Shown here: positions 44,130-55,648 of the stretch, in pieces
Layout of the letters: each line of letters begins with the position of its first letter
Position numbering within the stretch: position 1 is the first letter of the stretch
Program-made: the position numbers and the translations under genes
The notes under the pieces: generated by a model
The model's input: only the letters and a program-made list of their open reading frames with translations
Told to the model about the DNA's origin: nothing
Database searches by the model: none
Assembly (NCBI RefSeq): GCF_010435965.1
Contig: NZ_JAAGAA010000010.1
Span: 62,001 to 126,000 of the forward strand
Source: Crenobacter caeni
GTDB taxonomy: Bacteria; Pseudomonadota; Gammaproteobacteria; Burkholderiales; Chromobacteriaceae
Direction of reading: 5' to 3'
DNA: 64,000 nucleotides

Positions 44130-45068
44130 ATGTCGGTCTATACCACCGTCGACCCGCGGCAACTCGAAGACTGGCTCGCCGGCTACAGCCTGGGCAATCT
44201 GGTCGGGCTCAAGGGCATCGCCGCCGGGATCACCAATACCAACTACTTCGTCACCACCACGCAGGGCCGCTACGTGCTGACGCTGTTCGAGGCGCTCGCG
44301 CTCGAAGAGCTGCCGTACTACCTCGCGCTGATGAGCCACCTCGCACGGCACGGCGTCGCCTGCCCGACGCCGGTCGCCGACAACAGCGACCGTTTCGCGT
44401 CCATGCTCGCCGGCAAGCCGGCGTGCCTGGTCAGCTGCCTGGACGGCGCCGACACCGCGACACCGAGCGCCGCGCAATGCCGCGCGGTCGGCGCGATGCA
44501 GGCCGCGCTGCACAAGGCGGGCGACACCTTCACGCTGCGCATGAAGAACCCGCGCGGGCCGCGCTGGTGGAGCCAGAGCGCGCACAGGCTGTACCCGCTG
44601 CTCACCGACGCGGACCGCGCGCTCCTGAAGGAAGAGATCCAACTGCAGGACAGCCACCGCTTCGACCACCTGCCCTCGGGCGTGATCCACGCTGACCTGT
44701 TCCGCGACAACGTGCTGCTCAAGGGCGACGCGGTCGCCGGCTTCATCGATTTTTACTATGCGTGCAACGACATCCTGCTGTACGACGTGGCGATCGCGGT
44801 CAACGACTGGGCGCGCCGGGCGGACGGCACGATGGACGACGCGCTCGCGCGCGCCTTTCTGGAAGGCTACCGCAAGGTCAGGCCGCTGACCGGCGAGGAA
44901 GAAAACGACTGGCCGGTGATGCTCCGGGCCGGCGCGCTGCGCTTCTGGGTGTCGCGCCTCTTGGACCTGCACTTCCCGCAGGCGGGCGAGCTGACCTTCA
45001 CCAAGGACCCGAACGCGTTCCGCGACCTGTTGCTCGCCCACCGCGAGCGCCGGGACTTCTGGCTGTAA
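44130..45068 (+). CDS. thrB: Homoserine kinase (aminoglycoside-phosphotransferase fold)
   Basis: This 312-residue enzyme phosphorylates homoserine in threonine synthesis. It is of the choline-kinase/APH type, with GITNTNYFVTTTQGRYVLTLFE at the N-terminus, the catalytic motif VIHADLFRDNVLL near residue 188, and FIDFYYACNDILLYDVAIAVNDW near 207. This form is normal for betaproteobacteria and differs from the GHMP-type ThrB of E. coli. The start has AGGAACAGC upstream. Confidence 0.95.
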   Translation: MSVYTTVDPRQLEDWLAGYSLGNLVGLKGIAAGITNTNYFVTTTQGRYVLTLFEALALEELPYYLALMSHLARHGVACPTPVADNSDRFASMLAGKPACLVSCLDGADTATPSAAQCRAVGAMQAALHKAGDTFTLRMKNPRGPRWWSQSAHRLYPLLTDADRALLKEEIQLQDSHRFDHLPSGVIHADLFRDNVLLKGDAVAGFIDFYYACNDILLYDVAIAVNDWARRADGTMDDALARAFLEGYRKVRPLTGEEENDWPVMLRAGALRFWVSRLLDLHFPQAGELTFTKDPNAFRDLLLAHRERRDFWL

Positions 45069-45072
45069 GCGC

Positions 45073-46605
45073 TCAGGCCGGCTGCGCCGCCGCGAGCCAG
45101 GTCGCGCGGCCGCGGCCGGCGTGCTTGCTCTGGTACAGGCGCGCGTCGGCCAGTTGCAGCAAGGCTTCGGCGTCGGCGGTCTCGCCCGAGGCAGCCGCGC
45201 CGACGCTGACGCTGACCACCAGTTCGCGCTCCCGCCACTGCAGGGCGCACACCCGCGCGAACATCCTGTCCAGCAATGCCGCGATATCGGCCGACCCGTC
45301 CGCCAGCGCCATCAGCTCGTCGCCGCCGGTGCGGTAGAGCGCCAACGCCGTCTCGCCCTCCTGCAGGGCCGCGCCCAGCCGCTGCAGCACGGTGTCGCCG
45401 AACAGGTGGCCGTAGCGGTCGTTCAACTGCTTGAAATGGTCGATGTCGATGGCCAGCAGCCAGAACGGCGCGCCGGCCTGCCAGCGGCGGGCGAAGTCGG
45501 CGTCGAAGGCGCGGCGGTTGGCCAGGCCGGTCAGCACGTCCTGCTGCGACGCCCGTTTCGCGTCGTCCAGTTCGCGCGCGACGCGCTGGATCACCCCCAA
45601 CTGCTCGCCGACAAACCAGGTCCGCGCGCGCCGCGGCAGGGGCTCTGCAGGCATGGCTCCCTGCGATAACGCCGCCATCGCCGAGGACAGCAACGCCTGC
45701 TCGCGCACGAAGATGCGCTTGAACAGCGAGAACCCGACCAGCCACAAGGCCAGCAGGCCGAACAGCCCGACCAGGTAACGGGGCGCGGCCTCAAGCAGTT
45801 CGCGGCGCACCTCGGCAGCCGGCGTATAGAGCACGACGTCCCATGCCGGCGACGGCAGTTGCCGGTACACCAACACGCCGTATCGCAAGGCCTGCACGAG
45901 GTCCGCCGAAGTGGCCGCACGCCGCAGGGATGCAGCGCCGATCGGCGTGCGCAAAGGGTTGGCCGCCGCGACGACACGCCCGTCCCGGTTGAAAATGGTC
46001 AGCGTCGCAGGCGTGGTGCCGACCACGCGTTCGAGCGCCCGTTCGAGCGGAGAGATCGCCAGGTCGACCATCAGCAGCCCACGCAAAGCACCGTCCGCGC
46101 CACGCACGCGGCGCACCGCCGTCATCATCGGCTGATGGCTGCTGAATTCGGAGTAAGGGCCAACCCAGGTGGTTTCGTCCCGGACAGCCGGGTCAAGCAG
46201 TACGGCCCACGGCCGCTCGGCGGCGACAAAACCGGCCGGCCGCGTCCATGCGGGGTAGGCGTCGATATGGTCGGTGCGGGCATTGTAAAAATAGGCATGT
46301 TCGCCACCGGCCTTGAGCGCGCGCACCAGGACCGGCCAGGACGGTGACAACGCGAGCCCGCTCTCTCCCGACTCCTCTAGCTGGGCCGACAAGGCGCCCA
46401 ACAGCGCACGGTCCCTTTCAAGTTGCTCCTGCAGGTAGACACCGGTAAAGGTGTCGAGCAGCGCTTCGTAGACCTGGCGCCGCCGCTCGAGCGCGGACTG
46501 CAGATCGAACGCCAGTAGTAAGCCGGCCAGCAGCGAGGTCAGCAGCGCCATCAGCAGGGTGGCCGACACCAGCAAACGGTGCAGGGAATGCTTGCCGTTA
46601 AGCAT
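45073..46605 (-). CDS. Membrane diguanylate cyclase with periplasmic sensor domain
   Basis: This 510-residue protein has two membrane helices (about residues 12-33 and 272-296) around a periplasmic Cache-like sensor, and a cytoplasmic GGDEF domain (about 345-505). The active-site motif reads GGDEL (in YRTGGDELMAL), with all catalytic positions but the last matching. The metal/substrate residues DIDHFKQLNDRYGH are intact, so activity is likely. The inhibitory RxxD site is absent. It should make c-di-GMP in response to an external ligand. A promoter with TTGTTT and GATAAT is seen upstream. Confidence 0.88.
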   Translation of the reverse strand: MLNGKHSLHRLLVSATLLMALLTSLLAGLLLAFDLQSALERRRQVYEALLDTFTGVYLQEQLERDRALLGALSAQLEESGESGLALSPSWPVLVRALKAGGEHAYFYNARTDHIDAYPAWTRPAGFVAAERPWAVLLDPAVRDETTWVGPYSEFSSHQPMMTAVRRVRGADGALRGLLMVDLAISPLERALERVVGTTPATLTIFNRDGRVVAAANPLRTPIGAASLRRAATSADLVQALRYGVLVYRQLPSPAWDVVLYTPAAEVRRELLEAAPRYLVGLFGLLALWLVGFSLFKRIFVREQALLSSAMAALSQGAMPAEPLPRRARTWFVGEQLGVIQRVARELDDAKRASQQDVLTGLANRRAFDADFARRWQAGAPFWLLAIDIDHFKQLNDRYGHLFGDTVLQRLGAALQEGETALALYRTGGDELMALADGSADIAALLDRMFARVCALQWRERELVVSVSVGAAASGETADAEALLQLADARLYQSKHAGRGRATWLAAAQPA

Positions 46606-46617
46606 CAGACAAATCTA

Positions 46618-46645
46618 ATTATCATGTACCCCCCAGCCTAAACAA
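46618..46645 (-). promoter_or_regulatory. Promoter of the diguanylate cyclase gene
   Basis: On the minus strand TTGTTT (46645-46640) and GATAAT (46623-46618) are separated by 16 bases and lie just ahead of the ATG at 46605. The predicted start is close to 46611, giving a very short leader. Confidence 0.4.
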
Positions 46646-46659
46646 ATCCCGCCTTCCGG

Positions 46660-47520
46660 TCAAAGCAGGTCGAGGAAGGCCTGCAGGCCGCGTCCCGGCA
46701 CGCGCTCGCGCCGGCGCACCCGCCACAGCGTGCGGGCAAGGACCGGCAGCGCGCCTTGCAGCGTGCACAGGCGGCCATCGGAGAGCCAGTCTTCGACCAC
46801 CCGCCGCGACAGGCAGGACACGCCAAAACCCGCAGCGACCGTGCGCTTGATCGCTTCCGAGTCCCCCAGCTCCAGTTCCAGCCGCAAGCCGGGCAGGTGT
46901 GCGAGCAGCAGCCGCTCGACTTCCTCGCGGGTGCCCGACCCCGCCTCGCGCAACACCCACGGTGCGTCGGCGAGTTCCTCAGCCGTCAGCGTCCGCCCGG
47001 CCAGCGGGTGGCCGGGGGCGGCGAATACCACCAGCTCGTCCTCTTGCCACGGCTCGACCAGCAGCGCCGGATGCTGGCACGGCCCTTCGACCAGGCCGCA
47101 GTCGACCGAAAAATCGACGACCGCGTCGACGATGTCGCGGGTATTGGCGACCCGAAGCTCAAGCTGGGCGCCCGGGTAGCGCCGGCGAAAGTCGGCCAGC
47201 GGGCAGGGCAGCAGGTAGTTGGCGATGGTGGTGCTCGCCCCGAGGCGGAACAGCGGCAGCTCGGTCTCGAACAGGCGCTCGAGCGCGGCGGCGTCGGCTA
47301 GCAAAGCGCGCGCCTGAGGCAGCAGCCGCCGCCCGTTCTCGTTGAGGACCAGCCGCCGTCCGGCGCGGTCGAACAGGCGCACGCCGAGGCTGACTTCGAG
47401 CTTGTCGAGCGCCTGGCTCGCCGCCGACTGGGTCAGCGCGACACGCGACGCCGCCGTGGTCGCCGAGCCGTGCACGGCGATGGCGACGAACACCTCGAGT
47501 TCACGCAGGGTAATCCTCAC
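46660..47520 (-). CDS. LysR-family regulator, divergent from YeiH-type genes
   Basis: This 286-residue protein has an N-terminal winged helix (SATTAASRVALTQSAASQALDKLE near residues 19-42) and a two-lobed LysR substrate-binding domain. It starts at GTG 47520 with a G-rich ribosome site. It is divergent from the first YeiH gene, the usual pattern for a LysR activator of its neighbour; in E. coli YeiE is next to YeiH and controls sulfite-related functions. Analogy is strong but not proof of the same ligand. Confidence 0.9.
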   Translation of the reverse strand: MRITLRELEVFVAIAVHGSATTAASRVALTQSAASQALDKLEVSLGVRLFDRAGRRLVLNENGRRLLPQARALLADAAALERLFETELPLFRLGASTTIANYLLPCPLADFRRRYPGAQLELRVANTRDIVDAVVDFSVDCGLVEGPCQHPALLVEPWQEDELVVFAAPGHPLAGRTLTAEELADAPWVLREAGSGTREEVERLLLAHLPGLRLELELGDSEAIKRTVAAGFGVSCLSRRVVEDWLSDGRLCTLQGALPVLARTLWRVRRRERVPGRGLQAFLDLL

Positions 47521-47650
47521 CCGCCCCCCTTATTAAATTTACTGATACCAAGAATGAAATATATCCATTTTTTTTATTTAAGCAAAAAAGGTATCGTCCG
47601 CTCCCATTAAATGTCGGCCACATCCCGTCCGGCACCCTACGGATCACACG
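47521..47650. promoter_or_regulatory. Divergent control region between LysR and YeiH genes
   Basis: This 130-base gap is strikingly AT-rich between about 47531 and 47590 and contains the palindrome TAAATTTA (47534-47541). Such a region normally holds LysR boxes and both promoters. I cannot place a single certain T-N11-A site because several overlap. GGATC precedes the YeiH ATG. Confidence 0.45.
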
Positions 47651-48586
47651 ATGAACCTTCCTACCATCCTGCACGGGCAAGATCCCCGTCTGCTGCCCTT
47701 TATCGCGCTGGCGCTGCTCAGCCCGCTGTTCTCGCCGGCCATCGGCCTGTTCGCCGGCCTCGCCTTCGCGCTGTCGGTCGGCAACCCGCTGCCTGCGCTG
47801 AGCAAGAAACTGTCCAAACAACTGCTGCAGTACTCGGTGATCGGCCTGGGCTTCGGCATGAACCTGCACGAGGCGCTGGCGTCCGGCCGCGACGGCATGC
47901 TGTTCACCATCGTTTCGGTCAGCCTGATCATGGTGCTGGGTTGGGTGATCGGCCGACGCCTGAAGCTCAGCGACGGCACCGCCTACCTGATCGCCGCCGG
48001 CACCGCCATCTGCGGCGGCAGCGCGATCGCCGCCGTCTCGCCGCTGACCCGCTCCAGCGAGAGCGAGATCTCGGTGTCGCTGGCAACCATCTTCGTGCTC
48101 AACGCGGTCGCGCTGTTCATCTTCCCGCCGCTGGGGCACTACTTCGGGCTGACCGACCAGCAGTTCGGCATCTGGGCCGCGATGGCGATCCACGACACCA
48201 GCTCGGTGGTCGGCGCCGGCGCCGCGTACAGCGAGACCGCGCTCAAGGTGGCAACCACGGTCAAGCTGACCCGCGCGCTGTGGATCATCCCGCTCGCCTT
48301 CGTCACCACCCTGATATTCCGCGACCGCGACGCCAAGATCCAGATCCCCTGGTTCATCTTCTTCTTCGTGCTGGCGATGGTCGCCAACACCTATGTCGAG
48401 ATCCCGGTGGCGTTCAGCCATGCGGTAGTGTGGGTGTCGAAGAAGGCGCTGGTGCTGACGCTGTTCCTGATCGGAGCCGCGCTGTCGCGCGACGTGCTCA
48501 GGCAGGTCGGCCTCAGGCCCATGCTGCTGGGCGTGCTGCTGTGGGCGATCATCGGCAGCGCCAGCCTCGCCGTCCTCAAGCTGTAG
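47651..48586 (+). CDS. YeiH/UPF0324-family transporter, first copy
   Basis: This 311-residue protein has about nine or ten membrane segments. The YeiH family motifs are LLQYSVIGLGFGMNLHEAL near residue 58, AAGTAICGGSAIAAVSP near 115, and AIHDTSSVVGAGAAY near 178. YeiH proteins are putative sulfate/sulfite exporters; the LysR neighbour fits this, since E. coli YeiE responds to sulfite. The second copy downstream is only distantly alike in sequence but has the same motif order. Confidence 0.85.
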   Translation: MNLPTILHGQDPRLLPFIALALLSPLFSPAIGLFAGLAFALSVGNPLPALSKKLSKQLLQYSVIGLGFGMNLHEALASGRDGMLFTIVSVSLIMVLGWVIGRRLKLSDGTAYLIAAGTAICGGSAIAAVSPLTRSSESEISVSLATIFVLNAVALFIFPPLGHYFGLTDQQFGIWAAMAIHDTSSVVGAGAAYSETALKVATTVKLTRALWIIPLAFVTTLIFRDRDAKIQIPWFIFFFVLAMVANTYVEIPVAFSHAVVWVSKKALVLTLFLIGAALSRDVLRQVGLRPMLLGVLLWAIIGSASLAVLKL

Positions 48587-48604
48587 GCACTCCGCCGGCA
48601 AGAC

Positions 48605-48655
48605 GGGAGCGGGCAACTATCATCTGGATAGAAAACTCCAGATGAGCTCGCTCCC
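48605..48655 (+). repeat. Nested inverted repeats in the leader of the second YeiH gene
   Basis: Two perfect inverted repeats are nested: an outer GGGAGCG/CGCTCCC pair (48605-48611 with 48649-48655) and an inner 9-bp TCATCTGGA/TCCAGATGA pair (48620-48628 with 48637-48645) around an 8-base loop. The structure ends three bases before the ATG at 48659. The bases before the ATG are CTCCCTCC, with no Shine-Dalgarno. No T-run follows, so it is not a terminator. Confidence 0.6.
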
Positions 48656-48658
48656 TCC

Positions 48659-49699
48659 ATGAAAAACGACAAAATCATTTCGCTGCTGCCCGGCCTTGCC
48701 CTCTCGATCGCGCTGGCGCTGGCCTCGATGTGGCTCGCCGAGCTGGATGCCATGCGCCGGCTTGGCTTTTCCGCGCTGACCATCGCCATCGTCGGCGGCA
48801 TGCTGCTGGGCAACACGGTCTACCCGGCCATCGCCGGCCGCTGCCACGACGGCGTCGACTTCGCCAAGGCCAAGCTGCTCAGGCTGGGCATCATCCTGTT
48901 CGGCTTCAGGCTGACCTTCCAGGACATCGCCGCGGTCGGCGTGATGGGCATCGTGATCGACGCGCTGATCGTCGCGTCGACCTTTTATCTCGCGTGGGTG
49001 CTCGGCCGGCGCGTATTCAAGCTCGACGAGCAAAGCACCATCCTGATCGGCGCCGGCAGCTCGATCTGCGGCGCAGCGGCGGTGCTCGCGACCGAACCGG
49101 TGCTGCGCGCGCAGGCGGACAAGGTGGCGGTCGCGGTCGCGACCGTGGTGGTGTTCGGCACCCTCGCCATGTTCGTCTACCCCGCCGCCTGGCACGCGCT
49201 GGTCGCGGCGGGCTGGGTGCACAACGACACCTTCTTCTACGGGGTCTTCAGCGGCGCGACCATCCATGAAGTCGCGCAGGTGGTCGCCGCCGGCAAGGCC
49301 GTCGGCGAAGACGCGGCGACCAGCGCGGTGATCACCAAGATGATCCGCGTGATGATGCTCGCGCCCTTCCTGATCTTCCTGTCGGCGTGGCTGGCCCGCC
49401 GCCACCGCGGCGGTGGCGCCAAGGGGCGCGGCAAGGTGCAGATCCCCTGGTTTGCCGTGCTGTTCCTGGCCGTCGCCGGCTTCAACTCGCTCGCGCTGCT
49501 GCCGCAAGGCTGGGTCGCCGAAGTCGTGGTGTTCGACAATGTGGTGCTGGCCGCCGCGATGGGCGCGCTCGGGCTGACCACCCATGTCTCGGCGATCCGC
49601 CGTGCGGGCGTCAAGCCGCTCACCCTCGCCGCGATCCTGTTCGCGTGGCTGGTCGTCGGCGGCGCCCTGCTGTGTACCCTGCTGCTGGGTGCGCCCTGA
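48659..49699 (+). CDS. YeiH/UPF0324-family transporter, second copy
   Basis: This 346-residue protein has about ten membrane segments and the family motifs [19 protein letters not shown] near residue 73, [17 protein letters not shown] near 130, and [16 protein letters not shown] near 198. It is a complete YeiH-family member and differs widely from the first copy. The 72-base gap between the two holds a nested inverted repeat. It ends five bases before the stop of the convergent EAL gene. Export of sulfite or a sulfonate-like anion is a guess. Confidence 0.86.
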   Translation: MKNDKIISLLPGLALSIALALASMWLAELDAMRRLGFSALTIAIVGGMLLGNTVYPAIAGRCHDGVDFAKAKLLRLGIILFGFRLTFQDIAAVGVMGIVIDALIVASTFYLAWVLGRRVFKLDEQSTILIGAGSSICGAAAVLATEPVLRAQADKVAVAVATVVVFGTLAMFVYPAAWHALVAAGWVHNDTFFYGVFSGATIHEVAQVVAAGKAVGEDAATSAVITKMIRVMMLAPFLIFLSAWLARRHRGGGAKGRGKVQIPWFAVLFLAVAGFNSLALLPQGWVAEVVVFDNVVLAAAMGALGLTTHVSAIRRAGVKPLTLAAILFAWLVVGGALLCTLLLGAP

Positions 49700-49704
49700 A
49701 CCCG

Positions 49705-52994
<3,290 letters not shown>

Positions 52995-53023
52995 CCGCCA
53001 ACTACCCGCCCCGAGGAGCCCGC

Positions 53024-53809
53024 ATGCCGACACTTGCCGAGTTATACGTCTACCCGCTCAAGTCCTGCCGCGGCAACGCCGTCGCCCGCGCGCTGGCGAC
53101 TCCGACGGGCCTGCTGCACGACCGCGAGTGGCTGCTGGCCACCCCCGAGGGCGACTTCATTACCGCCCGCTCCGACCCGCAACTGGTGAGCGTTACGGCC
53201 GAGCTGTGGCCGGGGATGGTGCTGTTTTCCGCGCCGGGCCAACCGCCCGTCGCGGCACTCGCCACCCGCTACACCGAACACGCACGCGCCAAGGTGTGGG
53301 GCGACGCGTTCGACGCCCGCCACGGCGACGCGCGTGTCGACGCGTGGTTCAGCGAACTCGTCGGCCGCCCGTGCCGCCTGTTGTGGCTGGGCGAAACGTC
53401 GCAGCGGCGGCGCGAGGCGCTGCGCGAACCGCTGTCGTTCGCCGACGGCTACCCTTACCTGCTCGCCAACCGCGCGTCGCTCGCGGCGCTCAACGCGGCG
53501 ATAGCACCGCCGGTGCCGATGCGCGCGCTGCGGCCCAACCTGGTCGTCGATGGCGCGTTGCCGTGGGCGGAAGACGGCTGGCGCCGCCTGAGGATAGGCG
53601 AGGTCGAATTTGAAGTGGCCAGCCCCTGCACGCGCTGCGTGCTGACCACCATAGACCCGGACACCGCACGGCGGCGCACCGACGGCGAACCGCTGAAGAC
53701 ACTCGCCCGCGAGCGGCGTTACGCGGACGGCGTGCATTTCGGCATCAATCTGGTCGCCCGCAACGCAGGCGTGCTCGAAACCGGCGCCAGGGTCGAGATC
53801 ATCGCGTAG
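53024..53809 (+). CDS. MOSC-domain protein, YcbX-like
   Basis: This 261-residue protein has the MOSC N-terminal beta-barrel (LAELYVYPLKSCRG) and the C-terminal MOSC domain with LRPNLVVDG near residue 175 and the conserved Cys in SPCTRCVLTTID near 207. In family members this Cys carries molybdenum cofactor or sulfur. YcbX reduces N-hydroxylated bases using CysJ. It lacks the C-terminal ferredoxin of YcbX, as many homologues do. GAGGAG precedes ATG, 29 bases after hemF. Confidence 0.85.
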   Translation: MPTLAELYVYPLKSCRGNAVARALATPTGLLHDREWLLATPEGDFITARSDPQLVSVTAELWPGMVLFSAPGQPPVAALATRYTEHARAKVWGDAFDARHGDARVDAWFSELVGRPCRLLWLGETSQRRREALREPLSFADGYPYLLANRASLAALNAAIAPPVPMRALRPNLVVDGALPWAEDGWRRLRIGEVEFEVASPCTRCVLTTIDPDTARRRTDGEPLKTLARERRYADGVHFGINLVARNAGVLETGARVEIIA

Positions 53810-53827
53810 CGCTGCTTTGCCGGTGCG

Positions 53828-53836
53828 TGCTAGCAT
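53828..53836 (+). promoter_or_regulatory. Extended -10 of the Cys/His-DUF411-DUF305 operon
   Basis: TGC-TAGCAT is an extended -10 box without a good -35. It overlaps the 8-bp palindrome TGCTAGCA (53828-53835), which could be an operator. Transcription would start near 53843, some 25 bases ahead of the first ATG. Confidence 0.35.
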
Positions 53837-53867
53837 CGGCTCCAGTCTGAATAGGTTTCTCCATACC

Positions 53868-54188
53868 ATGCGTCTTGTCCGCCAGGTCCTGCTGATGCTC
53901 TCGCTCGCGCTGTTGCCGCTGGCGGGCTTCGCGCTGCCTGCGAACATGACCGAGGCGCACACGTGCTGCGCAAGCGAAGCGGCCGGCTGTCAGGACACGC
54001 AGGCGAAGGCGCACCCGCTGCCCGCCACCGACGCGCACTGCTGCCCGGTCATCAACGGCGCGGTGCCGACGGGCGTCGGTGCGGCCCTGCCCGGCACCCA
54101 CTACTCGCAAGTGCACAACCCACACCTCGAACCGGCTGCGATCACCTGTAGCCACGCCCCGCCGCACAAGCCTCCGCGTTCCGTCTGA
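53868..54188 (+). CDS. Secreted Cys/His-rich protein of unknown family
   Basis: I do not recognise this 106-residue protein. A signal peptide (about 1-24, ending GFALPA) is followed by a short mature part with two CC pairs (HTCCASEAAGC and HCCPV) and several His residues near the C-terminus. Such a layout fits metal binding, and the two following genes are also metal-associated, so copper or another soft metal is a reasonable guess. ATG at 53868 is chosen because it begins the signal peptide. Confidence 0.6.
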   Translation: MRLVRQVLLMLSLALLPLAGFALPANMTEAHTCCASEAAGCQDTQAKAHPLPATDAHCCPVINGAVPTGVGAALPGTHYSQVHNPHLEPAAITCSHAPPHKPPRSV

Positions 54189-54198
54189 GCCCGGCCAC

Positions 54199-54219
54199 GA
54201 CGCGGCACCCTGCCGCGTC
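54199..54219 (+). other. Hairpin between the Cys/His gene and the DUF411 gene
   Basis: GACGCGGCA and TGCCGCGTC form a perfect 9-bp stem with loop CCC, directly after the first gene. It is followed by TTCCTG rather than a T-run, so it is at most a weak terminator or an mRNA stabiliser. Confidence 0.45.
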
Positions 54220-54247
54220 TTCCTGAACTCGATACACGGAAGCATCC

Positions 54248-54679
54248 ATGAAAAAGACCACCTCCGCCGCGGCGCTGATCGCCGCGCTGATCGCCGTGCC
54301 TGCGCTCGCCGCGCCGGCCGCTACCATGTACAAGGATCCCCACTGCGGCTGCTGCGACGCGTGGGCCAAACATATGCAGGACAACGGCGTCAGGGTCGAC
54401 AGCAAGATCGACGCGCAGATGTCGCAGACCAAGGACAAGCTTGGCGTGCCCGGCAGCCTGCGCTCCTGCCATACAGCGAAGATCGGCAACTACCTGTTCG
54501 AAGGCCATGTGCCGGCTGATCTCGTGAAAAAGGTGCTGCGCGACAAGCCGGCGATCGCCGGCCTCGCCGTGCCGGGCATGCCGCTGGGCAGCCCGGGCAT
54601 GGAAGGCCCGACCCGCCAGCCCTACCAGGTGCTGACCTTCGACCGTCAGGGCCGCACCACCGTCTACGCTCAACGCTGA
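54248..54679 (+). CDS. DUF411 metal-binding periplasmic protein
   Basis: This 143-residue secreted protein has a signal peptide (about 1-21, ending ALAAPA), the DUF411 motif [13 protein letters not shown], and the later [26 protein letters not shown]411 proteins occur in copper-resistance clusters and are thought to bind or pass on metal with the Cys and His residues. It is the middle gene of three secreted proteins. The conserved cysteines are all in place. Confidence 0.88.
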   Translation: MKKTTSAAALIAALIAVPALAAPAATMYKDPHCGCCDAWAKHMQDNGVRVDSKIDAQMSQTKDKLGVPGSLRSCHTAKIGNYLFEGHVPADLVKKVLRDKPAIAGLAVPGMPLGSPGMEGPTRQPYQVLTFDRQGRTTVYAQR

Positions 54680-54693
54680 ACGAGGAGAACACC

Positions 54694-55149
54694 ATGAAAA
54701 AACTGCTGATCGCCGCCTGCCTGGCCGCCGCCGGCACCGCCTACGCCGCCGCGCCTACCCCTGCCGGCACGCCTGCCCCGGCCTGCCCGATGGCCTCGCA
54801 GAACGCCTGCCCGATGGCCGGTACGATGCCGCACGGCAGCCACATGATGCCCGGCGGGCACCCGATGATGCACGGCGCACCGGCCGATGCCAGCGCGTCG
54901 ACCCGCGCGTATATCGCCGCGCACGGCAAGATGATGCAAGGCATGAATATCGCGTATAGCGGCGACGCCGACCGGGACTTCATGGCCGGCATGATTCCGC
55001 ACCACCAGGGCGCGGTCGAAATGGCGCGGGTCGTACTGCAGCACGGCAAGGATCCGGAAGTGCGCAAGCTTGCGCAGGACGTGATCGCCGCGCAGGAAAA
55101 GGAAATCGCGCAGATGCAAAACTGGCTGGCCAACCACCCGCTGAAGTAA
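54694..55149 (+). CDS. DUF305 periplasmic protein (CopM-like)
   Basis: This 151-residue protein has a signal peptide (about 1-19), a Met/Cys/Pro-rich N-terminal part ([23 protein letters not shown]), and a ferritin-like DUF305 domain with the signature [17 protein letters not shown]. The Met/His/Cys content is that of copper-binding proteins. CopM of cyanobacteria belongs to this family. It ends the three-gene series before a strong terminator. Confidence 0.88.
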   Translation: MKKLLIAACLAAAGTAYAAAPTPAGTPAPACPMASQNACPMAGTMPHGSHMMPGGHPMMHGAPADASASTRAYIAAHGKMMQGMNIAYSGDADRDFMAGMIPHHQGAVEMARVVLQHGKDPEVRKLAQDVIAAQEKEIAQMQNWLANHPLK

Positions 55150-55171
55150 GGCGGGCGCGACGCCACGCAGG

Positions 55172-55201
55172 CAGGCAGCCGCCCGGGCTGCCTGTTTTTT
55201 T
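55172..55201 (+). terminator. Intrinsic terminator after the DUF305 gene
   Basis: CAGGCAGCC (55172-55180) and GGCTGCCTG (55186-55194) form a perfect 9-bp stem followed by T7. It ends the Cys/His-DUF411-DUF305 unit. Confidence 0.85.
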
Positions 55202-55226
55202 CGCGCGCCGGGTGCCGCCGCGCGGC

Positions 55227-55254
55227 TTGCTTTTTGCAGGGCAGGGTCTAGTTT
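55227..55254 (+). promoter_or_regulatory. Candidate promoter of the alanine-rich lipoprotein
   Basis: TTGCTT (55227-55232) and TAGTTT (55249-55254) are 16 bases apart, followed by an untranslated leader of about 75 bases. The stretch 55150-55334 also holds the preceding terminator and nothing else that I recognise. Confidence 0.4.
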
Positions 55255-55334
55255 TCCCGCATGGAGACGGCGCGCGAGCAGGAAATGGACCTGCCGTGCT
55301 GAGCCATCTTCAGCATCGAGCAAGGAGATCCACC

Positions 55335-55583
55335 ATGAGAATCCTGTCCGCAATCGCAATGGGCGCGCTCACGCTGTCGCTCGCCGCCTGCGCCACGACC
55401 GACCAGACCGCCCGCGACATGGCAGCGAAGGCCCAGTCCACCGCCGACCAGGCACTCGCCAACGCCAACCAGGCCAACGCCAACGCGCAGGCTGCCGCGC
55501 AAATGGCGCAGCAGGCGCAACAGACCGCCAACCAGACCGCGTCCCAGCTCAACAGCATGATGAACAAGGGTATGGTCAAGTAA
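55335..55583 (+). CDS. Alanine-rich lipoprotein, Lpp/OprI-like
   Basis: This 82-residue protein has a lipoprotein signal (LSLAAC, Cys near residue 19) and a mature part of Ala/Asn/Gln heptads typical of an alanine zipper. It resembles Lpp and OprI in size and layout and should form a helical trimer under the outer membrane. The C-terminus ends MVK, with a terminal Lys like that used by Lpp for peptidoglycan linkage. AAGGAGA precedes the ATG. The convergent gene codes for an L,D-transpeptidase, the enzyme class that attaches Lpp. Confidence 0.8.
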   Translation: MRILSAIAMGALTLSLAACATTDQTARDMAAKAQSTADQALANANQANANAQAAAQMAQQAQQTANQTASQLNSMMNKGMVK

Positions 55584-55600
55584 GCATTGCTCCCCAGCCC

Positions 55601-55633
55601 ACGACAAGGCCCGGCATCGCCGGGCCTTGTCGT
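55601..55633. terminator. Strong hairpin between convergent lipoprotein and L,D-transpeptidase genes
   Basis: A perfect 15-bp stem (55601-55615 with 55619-55633) with a three-base loop separates two convergent genes. Flanking T-runs are short, but stem strength and position support a bidirectional terminator. Confidence 0.7.
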
Positions 55634-55648
55634 TTGGGGCTTGCCGTC

